A DNA stretch of 64,000 nucleotides from Tilletia caries (lineage: Eukaryota > Basidiomycota > Exobasidiomycetes > Tilletiales > Tilletiaceae): assembly GCA_032718865.1 (NCBI GenBank), contig JALUTQ010000022.1, positions 1-64,000 on the forward strand, in the 5' to 3' direction. The notes under the pieces were generated by a model. It was not told where the DNA came from, searched no databases, and saw only the letters and a program-made list of their open reading frames with translations. The translations under genes and the position numbers were made by a program. Below are positions 19,721-29,734 of this stretch, one piece after another (within the stretch, counting starts at the first letter, position 1; each line of letters begins with the position of its first letter).

Positions 19721-19724
19721 GTAC
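19597..19724 (-). repeat. Five copies of an 11-mer in the TE-C leader/Gag start
   Basis: The plus strand cgtcgtcgtac occurs at 19597, 19628, 19660, 19687 and 19714, spaced 27-32 nt. In the Gag frame each unit would read Y-D-D-A/V, with different residues between. Spacing too regular for chance; role unknown. Confidence 0.75.
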
Positions 19725-20080
19725 GCCGCGTAGGAGAAAGAGGAAGGGAGGATGGTAAAGTACCAGATCAGCTCAAGACTCAAGTTTGTGGACGAGCGGG
19801 TGCTCGCAGCCAGAGGTGTCCACCTCCGACTCGAGCCCCTCGAGCGGAAGTGAACTCCCCTGGATGCGAGCGGGGAAGGTGCGTACCAAATTGAACCCTT
19901 GTTCCAGGCTTTGGATTGGCCTGTTGTGAGCAGCACTACTTGTGTGCTATGCGTGTACGAGCGCGAACCAGTGTCGGTGGATGCGTGCGAGATGAGAGGT
20001 CGACGACTACTCCTTGAGCTACTGTGAGCGAAGATGAGTGGTGCGGATTGGTCGACCAAGCTGTGCGTGTGTCAAAAAAG

Positions 20081-20161
20081 TGAAGGGCCGCAGACCTCAC
20101 AGTTCGCAACGCAGTTGACAGTAACGCTCCTGGTTCTGATTCTTGTTCCTTCTGGTGGTCT
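20081..20161 (-). repeat. TE-C 5' LTR, first part
   Basis: Starts TGAAGGGCCGC and matches 13840-13920. It is interrupted after ggtct by TE-D and resumes at 29199 with the duplicated ggtct. Confidence 0.85.
20157..20161. other. Target-site duplication of TE-D, left
   Basis: ggtct; the identical five bases follow TE-D at 29199-29203. Confidence 0.9.
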
Positions 20162-20426
20162 TGTGCTAAACGGGTGATTCCCTTTGTCCTTTCCCTTTCT
20201 CTCTTCCATTGCTCCGGTCCGTTCCGCTCCGCCTCGTTTCCGTTCCTTTTCCGTTTTCCCTTTCTCTTGATCTCTCCACTTGCTCCACTCGCACCTCCAC
20301 ATTTTCCCACGCTCTTCTCGCTGCGCACTCGCTCCTCTGCTTATATTCCACTTCCTGTGTATATACTTGCTTTCTTCCTCATCGAATCACACCTCAATTT
20401 CACTGATAATAGCATTGTCTATTACA
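20162..20426 (+). repeat. TE-D 5' LTR
   Basis: TGTGCTAAAC ... CTATTACA, 265 bp, TG/CA ends; same sequence at 28934-29198. TATA-like tatata lies near 20360. Confidence 0.92.
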
Positions 20427-20439
20427 TGGTGATGAGAGG
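20427..20439 (+). promoter_or_regulatory. TE-D primer-binding site
   Basis: tggtgatgagagg starts directly after the LTR; identical to the site of TE-B although the two LTRs are unrelated in sequence. Confidence 0.78.
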
Positions 20440-20482
20440 AGATTCCTCGCTCTTGCTCTAGACATCTTCACCACTTCATTTG

Positions 20483-22047
20483 ATGCCCACAGACGCTCCA
20501 GAGCGACCAAACACTCGATCCCAACTCTCGATTCCTGGTTCTGTATACGACGTTCCCGACTACAACCCCTTGATCGGCCAACGCACCATGTCGGCTCGCC
20601 CTGCCACCTCGGCGTCTGCTTCTGCTGCTCCCCTCGCTTCCGCCATCACCCCACTCCCCGAGCAGACCTCGCTCGCCACAGCCGACATCCTTCGGTCAAT
20701 GATGGACGACCTGACTGCGAAGGTAACGTCATCAGTCAGCACGGTGTTCGACGACAAGCTCGAGGATCTGGCCACGCAAGTTCGCTCGATCTCGACTCGC
20801 CTTGACAACGTCGAGCATCCGCGAGCCTCGACCCCGGCCGCGTCCACCGAGCCCGCGGCCACCGGCATACATGCGGTTTTCCCTGGTGCCACCGGGGGAA
20901 ATGCCGTTCCGATCACGCCCACCAGTCGCCACTTCTCTCCGTCGTCGGGTGGCGTTCGTGACTCGGCTCGCGACACGTGGAACAACCTGTCGTACTCGGA
21001 GCAAAGCATGGCTCGCGCCCACTTTGCTGGTCTGCCCACGGGCACGACCTCCGTCTTCCCCTCCTCGCAGGGAACCTCGCGCTCCGGAACCGAGCAGTCC
21101 CCTCCCGTCGGTCGCCCCCTTCACTGTAAGACTGACGAGCTCCCAAAGTTCGACGGCAACGCCCGGAACCTCGACCGGTTCATCAGTCGGGTCTCCGACT
21201 TGGTTCGATCCAATCCGGATCGAGCTTGGGATATCGCCGTCAAGTCCGCCCTGCCTCGCGTCTTCACTGGCGCCGCAGCGGCGTGGCACGAGACTCTTCC
21301 GACGGAGGTGGTCGTCGGCCATCAATCCGTGGCCGATGTGTTCGAGGCCCTCCGGAAGGCGTTTCCGAGCAACCTTGGCACACTGCGCAAGGAGGCTCAC
21401 TCCCGAGTGTGGGAGCCCACCAAGGAGTGGTCGACGACGTATGCGTACGACAAGCTGGCGCTGATCCGTCATGCCTACGGTCGCACGTCGGCCGATCGCC
21501 TCCCCATCGAGATCGCGGAGATCCTCGACGGCTTGGTCGACACCATCAAGCCGATGGTGCGCTTGTCGCCTTCGCCGACCATGGACGAACTGCAGCGGGA
21601 ACTCGTTCAGTGGGAGCCGATCTGGCGCGCCATCCACAAGGTCCAACTCACCGATGAGACCTCGGGATCGGTTTCGGGTCAGACTGGCCCTTCGGGTTCC
21701 TCCACGGTCACCACATCGGCTCGCAAGCAAGCGGTTGCCACGCCACTTCGGGCTCGGGTGGTCGTCCGCCCGCTGCTCCGTCTGCTTCGTCCGCTCCGTC
21801 TGCTCCGACGGCCGATCCGCGGCGATACGATCCCTCTCGTGTCGTGGAAGCGTCCGGCGACCTCCAGCGTGGTTACCGTCGCAATGACGGGAGTCTGATG
21901 CGTCTCAAGCGTCCGTGTGGTCGGTGCGGTGAGCAGCACTTCGACTTCGAGCATGTGTACTTGAAGGAAGGGGCGAAGGTGTTCCCCATCATCTCCTTCG
22001 AGGCGTCTGACGAAGAGGTCGTTTCCACGGAGTCGGATTTCGCTTAG
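20483..22047 (+). pseudogene. TE-D Gag, one frameshift
   Basis: Starts at ATG 20483. The capsid-like region is about residues 215-390 (LPKFDGNARNLDRFISRVSDL, AWHETLP, LRKAFPSN, MDELQRELVQWEPIW), clearly homologous to the TE-B Gag. The first frame ends at 21896-21898. The C-terminal part continues in another frame (about 21844-22047) with CGRCGEQHFDFEH, the same CX2CX3HX4H knuckle as TE-B. The frameshift is between about 21760 and 21860. Confidence 0.75.
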
Positions 22048-22204
22048 ACCGCGACGTCGTTAAACTAGCGGCCGTTCCATACGCGCCAAGCCCTCCCCGA
22101 ATACCTCCTGAGCCTCCCGACGGCGTTTGCCACGTCACGTCTGAGGGAGCTCAGTGCGGTACCGGCCGAGGAAGGGACGACGGTGCCCGTCCGCTGTATA
22201 ACAG

Positions 22205-22256
22205 CACACAAGATGGTCAGCATGATTATTTAGAAAATGGTCAGCATGATTATCTT
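22205..22256 (+). repeat. Short tandem duplication between Gag and Pol of TE-D
   Basis: atggtcagcatgattat occurs twice with a short spacer. It lies in the 340-nt stretch between the Gag stop and the protease frame. Confidence 0.6.
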
Positions 22257-22388
22257 GGTGAGTCGGCACATCGAGCGACTCACCGCAACCCTCGTCCTCT
22301 TCCCGAGGACGGATGCAAGAGCGGCAGGGAGTGGGTTGCGTCCCCCTCTGGTCCAGGAAGGGACCTCCCTGTCGGGTACAACGACGAC

Positions 22389-23764
22389 GTGGAGACCGTA
22401 GGTGGAGATGGCCAGGGTTCTGGACCACCCCTGGACCTGAGACCCCACGGTCATGCTTTCAGGGGAGTACAGACTCCCCAACCTGTAGAAGCGGAACGGA
22501 CTAATGAGCACGATCCTCTTTCTACAGACAATGATGCTATGCTAGTCACTGACACTGGAGATGGTCAAGTGGTTTCTGAGATTGATAAAGAATCGGTTGT
22601 TCTTGCTGTAGCGGCTGCGGATGCCCCGATTCCGCTGTCGGCCGGGGTGGTGCTGGCGGCGGTTCGATTAGCTCGCGTGCAGGCAGGTGTTGCAGGGGCG
22701 AAGGAGAGTGCTACATGTCGCGTCGGACAGGGAGATGATTCATCAGCCTTGTTCTTCACAGAACGCGACGCTTTCTACACTGCTCACTCGTGGTCAGTGG
22801 AAGAAACTCGTGGGCCTTTGTCCAAGCCGACTCGGCGAGGGAAGCACTCGGTGCCGCTTCCATCCCTACCTGTTGTCGGCACCGGGCTCGGGTATCGCCG
22901 CCATGTTCCCCTCACCACAAAGATTAGGGTGAATGACGCTGAAGGGGTGGCGTTGCCTTGTCTGGTCGACACGGGTGCGTCTCTTTGCTCCATTGATGCT
23001 GCCTTGCTGGCTCAGCTAGGCGGCGAGGCGGGGGGAGCACGTATTCCGATACACGGCATCGGCCACACGGAGTCGTTGGGGTACACGACGATCACATTCT
23101 TCGTCGACGCTCACGACGACCGTGGCATGCCGGTCCAGCTGGAAGCTCGGCAGGACTTCCATGTGTTGCCCTCGTTCGCGCCGGGCCTGCTGTTGGGTTT
23201 GGACTTCATTGCCGCCCATCATCTCGTGCTGGAACCCGGGAAGGGGAAGGCGTCGGTCGGTTCTTACACCTTCGCGGTGCGGGAATCCATGACGGGGCCA
23301 CATGCAGTCGAGGCAGAGCTGTGCCTGGTGAAGTCTGTCGTTGTGCCGGCGAGGTCGCAGTGCTGGGTTCCTGTGGATGTCGGTTCCTTGACGCCGCAGA
23401 TCGATTATGCCGTTCATCCTCGGGTGATCGTGTCCATGGACGAGTCCGTACAAATCGTCGGCCCAATGGCGTTGTTCAACGCCTCTCGCGGTCACCTCTT
23501 GTTGACCAATGTGGGGTCCAAGGAGGTCGTGCTTGATCGACGCACGCCCGTGGCTGATGCCGTTGCCGCTCGTCTCGGTGACGTCTATGTCCCCACGTCC
23601 GGTACGTTCACGCTGGTGCCCGGCCTTGTTCCTTTGTCGGCCCCCGCCTACACGCACCAGACCGAGATCGATCCGCCCTCCGTGCCGGACTCCTTGCCGA
23701 TCGACATGTTCGAGGGCGAGCACGGTTTTGGCTCCGAGTTGGCAAAGGATAGTGCGACTGTCCT
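22389..23764 (+). CDS. TE-D protease region
   Basis: The catalytic Asp is in LVDTGASLC (codon 22969-22971), followed by LLLGLDFIAAH and a strand-rich C-terminal part closely resembling TE-B. How this frame is joined to Gag is not clear. A branch-like ctaat at 22501 and a ctttctacag acceptor ending at 22527 could end an intron, but no donor gives a matching phase. The frame breaks near 23764 (ccttagtgg), after which RT continues in another frame. Confidence 0.8.
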
Positions 23765-25975
23765 TAGTGGATGGACATTGGCGAGTGGGTCTTGACGAGG
23801 CTGGCGCTCCTCATGCCGATATCTTTGCTCTGCTGCGTCGTCACGAGCAAGCGTTTGCTTTGGATGGTCGGCCTGGCCGTGTTGTGGGGCCAGAGATGGA
23901 GATCAAGCTGATTGACGATGCGGGCCTCCGGTCGGAGGCGCCGCGTAGAGCCAGCCCCGCCAAACGCCAAGCCATGGATGTTTCGATCGACCAGCTCCTT
24001 GCTTGGGATGTGATTGAACCGAGCGCCAGCCCGGTGTCTTTTCCTGTGTTGATGGTTCGACAGAACAACAAGTGGCGGATGTGTGTCGATTATCGGAACC
24101 TCAACGCGAATACCGTTCCGGATCGATATCCTCTGCCTCGGATCGATGCTGTTTTCAACACCCTCTCTGGGAAGCGCATCTTCTCCTCGCTGGATGCCAT
24201 CCGAGGGTACCATCAGCTTGGGGTCCGGGCGGAGGACCGCTGGAAAACCGCATTTGTGTGCCACAGGGGTCTTTACCAGTACAAGACTGTTCCCTTCGGC
24301 CTCCGCAATGCTCCTTCCGTGTTCCAACGCGTGATGGATCGCATCCTTGGGGATCTTCGTTGGCAGGACGCGGTTGTGTACATCGACGACGTTGTCGTGG
24401 CCTCGTACTCTATGGCCGAACACGTCGTTGCGCTGGACAAGCTGCTCGGTCGTGCCGCGGAGGTCGGCCTTCGTTTCAGTCCTGCTAAGTGCACGTTTGG
24501 GGTGCCTTCGCTGGTGTTGCTGGGGCGAAAGGTGTCCGGTGCTGGTTTGGCAGTGTGGAAGGAGCGGGCGTCCGCGGTGTCTGAGTTGCGTCGACCGACA
24601 ACCTTGCGTGAACTCTATCACGTACTTGGGCTGTTCGGTTATTACCGGCCTTTCGTCGATAACTTTGCTGCGATTGCTGAGCCGTTGACCTCGATCACCA
24701 AAGGCTGGCGATACGAGCACAGCGATGGTCGTTATCGTTTGGTGAATGCCGATGGCAAGCCGGCGTCGGCGGATCGTGTGGTACTCCCATGGAGTCTCGC
24801 GGCGCAACGCAGCTTCGACACGCTACGGTTGGCTATTGCAAACCCGCCTGTCCTTGCGCACCCTGATCCATTACGGCCGTTCATCCTCTACGTGGACGCC
24901 AGTAAACTCGCCTTTGCGGCGGTGCTGCACCAGGTCTTCGAGCATGATATCCCCGTTGCGTCTGTCACCGATGGTGTGGTAGCGAAGTTGGCTACGCATC
25001 AGGTCTCTCGTCTGCCTTCCCCTATCGCGCGAGAACGTTGGGTGGCTTGGCTTCGGCAGGATCGAATGTTTGCGTCGGTGTTGCGTCAGGTCGAGGCAGG
25101 AGAGGATGCCTCGTGGCTGTTGGATGATGGGTTGCTGGTCCGCCGTGTGGATGGACGTCTTGCGTTGCCGGAGGGTGCGCTGCCGGATCTGTTGCGGGCC
25201 GCCCATGACGACACTGGTCACTTCGGTTTCTCCAAGACGTTCTTGGCCTTGTCCAAGGATTTCTGGCGGCCCGGGTTGGCGACGGCTGTCAGAGCGTGGG
25301 TGAAGTATTGCCTCACGTGTCAACCGGTGAAGCTTCCGCGTCGCGTCGGGACGTTGCGCGTGGATAATGATCCTCAGGAGCCCTTCGAAGCGATCTCGAT
25401 TGACTTGGCTTTGGGGTTGCCGAGGGTCCGCAACGGGGTCGACGCAGTTCTGGTCATGTTGGACCTGTTCTCCCGTATGGTGCTGCTCGAGCCGTGCTCG
25501 TCGGACGTCACCGCTGAGGGTATTGCTGCCATCATTGCCGACCGTGTCCTGCGCATGGGTTGGCGACCGCGCCGTCTCGTGTCCGATTCTGAAGCTCGTA
25601 TGACTGGCGCGGTGATGCAGGAGCTCGCGCGGTCGTTGGGCGCAGTCGTTGTGGCCTCACCTCCTCACCATCAACAGGCGAATACGGTTGAACGGTTCAT
25701 CCAGACCGTACAGGTGACTCTTCGCGCGATGTGTCTGGAGTCGAAGCGCGCGTGGGATCGCCGCGCCGTTCCAGCGGTGGAGCTCGCTGTCAACAGCACT
25801 CCCAATGTGTCCACTGGTCTTCGTCCTTTCGACCTGGTCTTCATTAGCCACCCCAGTATCGTTCACGCCGTATTCGACGCGTTGGAGCACGAGGGAGTGG
25901 GCTCGTTCCAGGAGCGGTTGGCCGCGGCAGCGGAACGGCTTGTTGAGGCACGTGAGACGTTGGTTGCGGCGAGCA
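23765..25975 (+). CDS. TE-D reverse transcriptase, RNase H start and integrase
   Basis: RT shows MCVDYRNLN, LDAIRGYHQL, FGLRNAPSVFQRVMD and YIDD at 24379-24390. The thumb and tether lead to FILYVDASKLAFAAVLHQV with the first RNase H Asp at 24895-24897. Integrase follows at once: AHDDTGHFGF ... YCLTCQ finger (about 25200-25320), AISIDLALG (first Asp), VSDSEARMT (second Asp, about 25585), QQANTVERFIQ (Glu, about 25690). The frame breaks just before EQKRRYDTRRQ (about 25973). All catalytic residues needed for RT and integrase are present. Confidence 0.88.
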
Positions 25976-26582
25976 GAAGCGTCGGTATGATACTCGACGT
26001 CAGCCGCTCCCCGTTCTTGCGGTCGGGGACAAGGTGTTCGTTCGGCTCACGGATCGTCCGGTTGCAGGGGCGATCACGTCGAAGCTCGACATCCGAAAGC
26101 TGGGTCCTTTCCCCGTGGCAGAAGTCTTGTCGCCGCACCGCATCCGTCTCGCCTTGCCGCATCCTCTTCGCATCCACGATGTGTTCAGCGTGGAGCAGTT
26201 GGATGTCGTTCCGGCGGGGAATGATCCGTTTGCGGGCGCGCGCGTCGCTCCACCGTCGCTTCCGTCTCCTGTGGCTGCGCAAGAAGAAGAGGACGCGTCA
26301 GCGGAGTCGGCGTTGGCATCGGATGAGGTGGTGGAAGACTTACCATTGGTTCCCCGCCCATCGCGTGCTCCGCGGTTGCCCGTCGCTCTGCGCGAGTACG
26401 ATGTCGGTCTCTTCGCCGCCAGAGTCGATGAAGAGCTGCTGAGGAAGCCGTCAGCAAAGGCGCGATCGGTGATGGTCGACGGTCGGCAGATTGCCTTGCT
26501 CGAACATCCAGTGGCTTTCTTGTCGCGTTTGACGTCGGTGACCGAGAAGAAGCTGGTTGCTCCCGAGCTCGAGCTGTGTTGG
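25973..26582 (+). CDS. TE-D integrase tail and RNase H C-part, up to hAT-1
   Basis: Reads VGDKVFVRLTDRPVAGA, LGPFPVAEVLSPHRIRLALP (GPY/F-like), an acidic Ala/Glu/Pro linker, then HPVAFLSRLTSV and KKLVAPELEL with the RNase H catalytic Glu at 26571-26573. hAT-1 interrupts here. Without it the reading frame continues directly at 28632 (CCLAWAIGRLL). Confidence 0.85.
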
Positions 26583-26933
26583 CAGTGTTGAACATACTAT
26601 TGGAGTATGGAGTATTCCTATATACTATCGGGTCCCGGGAGATTTTTTTGGAAAACATACTATATACTATTTCAAAATCTGGCGGAGGTTATAGTATACT
26701 ATAGTACCAATTTTGGTCCGAGACCCCGAGCACGTCGTCTCAAAGTACTATAGTATATCTATAGTATACTATACTCCCTGCAAATTGTACTATACTCCTA
26801 CGATAGTACAAATTAGTACTATAGTATACATATACTCATCAGTATACTATACGTCTATACTACCTGCCAATTATACTATACTTCTACGATAGTACATGGT
26901 AGGACTATAGTATGCATATACTATTACTATAGT

Positions 26934-27713
26934 TAAGGTTGTCCCCGGAGTAACGCGGAGGGCTCCGCCTCCGCACTTCCAAATTCCGCCGGAATTTTGA
27001 CTTTCTGAGGCGAGCTCCGCCTCCGCAGACTAAGACAGAGCGGAAAAAAACCAGCTCCGCGTTCCGACGGAATTATACAAAAGTTGAAATCCCAGCTCCG
27101 CGCTCCGCGTTTTTTCTGTGCGTTTTCGTAATGCTCCTCCGTGCTCCGTGTATGCGGAGCTCGGAATTCCGTCGGAGCGCAGTGGTGGTATAAGTTGCTC
27201 TCAGAATGACTCTAATACACTCAGAGCTATACATTCACCATCCGACATTGTTGCGGTATTGACTCCAGTGCTATTTTGAAGCTCTCAACGGATGATGGTG
27301 CCTGTTTTATCCCCTGCGGGTGTCTCGAGGATGCCTATTTTTCTCGAAATTCCGCACTTTCCGCGGAAATTTTGCGGAATTCCAGCGGAGCGCACCCAAA
27401 ATGAGGTCACGTGACCCTTATTTTTCAACTATCACGTGACCTCATAGCTCCGTCGGAATTCCGCGGAAATTCCGCCGGAATTTTCACACAATTTTGACGA
27501 CTCCGCGCTCCGCACTTTTTGGCAAGTGGGCCCAGGATTGGGCTCCGCCTCCGCACAAATTCCGGCGGAGTCCTCCAAGCGGACTCCGTGCTTTTTTAAG
27601 ATCAAAAATTTCTCAAAAGTGAGCTCCGCGCTCCGCCTCCGGCGGAGCCCTCCGTCGGAGGAGTGCGGAGTCCGCAAAACCCCAGCTCCGCGTCAACTCC
27701 GGGGACAACCTTA
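26934..27713. mobile_element. hAT-2 copy a: MITE inside hAT-1
   Basis: 780 bp with ends TAAGGTTGTCCCCGGAGT in inverted orientation, flanked by perfect 8-bp duplications actatagt (26926-26933 and 27714-27721). About 95% or more alike to copy b at 42838-43631 by eye. Rich in ctccgc/gcggag and ggaattcc. GC-richer than the surrounding hAT-1. No protein is recognisable. By TIRs and 8-bp duplication a hAT-type MITE. Confidence 0.88.
27402..27444. repeat. Inverted repeat with two CACGTG cores in hAT-2a
   Basis: tgaggtcacgtga (27402-27414) and tcacgtgacctca (27432-27444) are exact reverse complements around a 17-nt loop; each arm carries its own cacgtg palindrome. Same structure in copy b near 43320-43360. 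Confidence 0.85.
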
Positions 27714-28631
27714 ACTATAGTACTACTATAGTATATCATTTTTGCCTGGATTGCGTTTGAGAAGGAAGTATTTAAGTATTACAATACTCAAGGCTCGGCA
27801 ACTATCTTCACTATGTAACTATGATAACTATATAGTTATAACTTATAGTGATAACTTGACTATACTTTGGGCGGCGAAGCCGCCTAGAAAAAATAGTAGC
27901 TATAACTTTTTCAGATCGGCGCGGGCCGCGGAGTAACTAATAGTTGAAATAGTTATGCAAAATCGCATTTGGCTGAGATAGCCACTACATAGTCACTATT
28001 TAGTAGCTCCAGCTACTCATAGTCACATATAGTCACTATCTCAGTTACTCATAGCCACATATAGTGACTATTTCACCCAAATGTGATTTTCTGTGTTGGA
28101 CAGGGGCTGTCTGACACAGCTGCTGGTTAGTTACTATGTAGTAGTTCCAGTCACTTATAGCCACATATAGTGACTATGTCGATATCACCTTGTGCTGAAC
28201 TAGTCACAGGTAGCTACTGGAAGTGACTATAGTGGCTATTTCAGCGAAAATCCAACGAAAATTTTGCATGGTTGAAATAGTAACTATTAGTTTTTATAGT
28301 AGCTATATCTCACTTGACTATACTATTTCCCGCCGACCACTCACTATAACTTGACTATACTATTTCGCAGAAAAGTGGTAACTCTAGTAGCTTGCCGAGC
28401 CTTGACAATACTACTATAGTATGATGGAAATTTTGCGCATACTATAGTAGTATTATCATAATACTATAGTACTACCCCTTTTTGGCCTTGGAGTATAGTA
28501 GTATTATAGGAAATACTACCATACCATCCTATCCTATATACTACCTTCGCCCTCCCGACGACCAAAGGTAGTATGGAGTATACTACCCGAGCCCCTGAAA
28601 ACAGTATACTATAGTATGTTGTTCAACACTG

Positions 28632-28903
28632 TGTGTTGCCTTGCGTGGGCGATCGGACGTCTCCTTCATTTGCTGGAAGGAGCGCCCGTGACGGTCGTGA
28701 CCGACCACCAATCGCTCGGCCCCATGTTGACGGCGGGGGAGTCGAATGAGTACGGACCGATGATCTCCAAGTGCCGGGCCATGATCATGCCTCACTTGCC
28801 AAACCTGCGGTTCGTGTACAAGCCCGGCCGCAAGCACAAGAATGCGGATGCACTCTCCCGCCTTATCGCTCCTGCGGACGACGACGACTTGGATGATCAA
28901 TGA
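28632..28903 (+). CDS. TE-D RNase H C-terminal end
   Basis: Continues the domain cut by hAT-1: AWAIGRLLHLLEGAPVTVV, Asp in TDHQ at 28703-28705, NLRFVYKPGRKHKNADALSR with the last catalytic Asp at 28847-28849, and a short acidic tail ending at 28901-28903. This is the extreme C-terminus of Pol, beyond integrase. Confidence 0.85.
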
Positions 28904-28933
28904 TCCGGGACGATCGTCTTCTTGCGGTGGGGA

Positions 28934-29198
28934 TGTGCTAAACGGGTGATTCCCTTTGTCCTTTCCCTTTCTCTCTTCCATTGCTCCGGTCCGTTCCGCT
29001 CCGCCTCGTTTCCGTTCCTTTTCCGTTTTCCCTTTCTCTTGATCTCTCCACTTGCTCCACTCGCACCTCCACATTTTCCCACGCTCTTCTCGCTGCGCAC
29101 TCGCTCCTCTGCTTATATTCCACTTCCTGTGTATATACTTGCTTTCTTCCTCATCGAATCACACCTCAATTTCACTGATAATAGCATTGTCTATTACA
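28934..29198 (+). repeat. TE-D 3' LTR
   Basis: 265 bp, same as 20162-20426. Preceded by the polypurine tract gcggtgggga; followed by the duplicated ggtct. Confidence 0.92.
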
Positions 29199-29364
29199 GG
29201 TCTAGATACAAGAGGAGACGCTCTCTTGAGAGGGAAGTGAAGAAACGGAGAAGGAAAAGAGTGGAGTGATCGCTTGATCATCAAAGAGAGACTAGTCTAA
29301 AAGAAAGGAAAGAGAATACGGAAACGTAGCACCTAGAGCTGTGGGTACCGACCCAAGCCCTACA
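29199..29364 (-). repeat. TE-C 5' LTR, second part
   Basis: Begins with the TE-D target duplicate ggtct, continues the LTR broken at 20161 and ends AAGCCCTACA, matching 13920-14084. Confidence 0.85.
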
Positions 29365-29734
29365 TCTCCCTCGCTACTCACGGTAGTCGAGAGGCTTGGT
29401 GCCTTTGGTGGTAAAGAAATGCGTTCTCAGCTCCGATCTTTATGTGTGTTGTTTCTCCACTGATCTTGGTAATGTCGCGAGAGGACTCAGGGAACAACAG
29501 AGGTAGCTATGATATCAAAAATCCCAGGATACTAGTAACAAGTTAGCGAGTCAGACAGGGGTTGACGCCCATGAAGACGGAAGGATGAAGTAGCATTCGA
29601 TATAGATTCTTGTAGCAGGACCCGCATGGGAGTAGGTACAACCAGCCATGCTATGCCGAGAATTGGTCAAGGGTCCACCGTCGAATGTTTCTCGACATCA
29701 AGCCTTCAGCTACATGTCAGACACGGGAGTGACC
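29365..29734. other. Intergenic between TE-C and host genes
   Basis: No coding pattern, LTR or RNA gene recognised. Confidence 0.5.

Larger units (their letters stand above)
26583..28631. mobile_element. hAT-1: AT-rich non-autonomous hAT-like element in TE-D
   Basis: Terminal inverted repeats start CAGTGTTGAAC on both ends (then ..ATACTAT). Flanking 8-bp direct repeats are tgtgttgg (26575-26582) and tgtgttgc (28632-28639), one mismatch. Removing the insert plus one repeat restores the RNase H frame of TE-D. The 8-bp duplication and CAGTG-type ends point to the hAT superfamily. The body has no coding capacity, is very AT-rich and packed with tactatagta-type motifs and cacatatagtgactat repeats. 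It carries hAT-2 copy a. Confidence 0.8.
20162..29198 (+). mobile_element. TE-D: Gypsy element with split RNase H, inserted in a TE-C LTR
   Basis: Both LTRs are 265 bp and close to identical, flanked by perfect 5-bp duplications (GGTCT). Same plan as TE-B: primer site tggtgatgagagg, Gag with CCHH knuckle, protease, RT, RNase H start, integrase, RNase H end, polypurine tract. About 2 kb of AT-rich hAT-1 interrupts the last domain. Frameshifts occur near 21880, 23764 and 25973. RT sequences of TE-B and TE-D are clearly homologous but differ at many positions, so these are separate families or subfamilies. Confidence 0.92.
13840..29364 (-). mobile_element. TE-C: minus-strand chromovirus-like Gypsy element, interrupted by TE-D
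   Basis: LTRs are at 13840-14084 and, split by TE-D, at 20081-20161 plus 29199-29364. Reading on the minus strand: Gag, CCHC knuckle, protease, RT, RNase H, integrase and a chromodomain-like tail, in canonical order. The polypurine tract lies at 14085-14097. Frames are broken in several places and RT has YLDN instead of YLDD, so the copy is dead. Flanks ctcgg and tctcc do not form a perfect target duplication. Confidence 0.85.

Noticed and set aside
19597..19724. Regularly spaced repeats as a CRISPR-like array
   Set aside because: Units are only 11 bp, lie in a retrotransposon leader and the host is eukaryotic.
22258..22527. An intron joining Gag and Pol in TE-D like that in TE-B
   Set aside because: A good acceptor with branch site exists, but no donor before the Gag stop gives the needed phase; left as possible only.
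27432..27677. Open frames inside hAT-2 copies, repeated at 43324-43647
   Set aside because: Made of ctccgc repeats and different between copies because of one-base length changes; no conserved protein.
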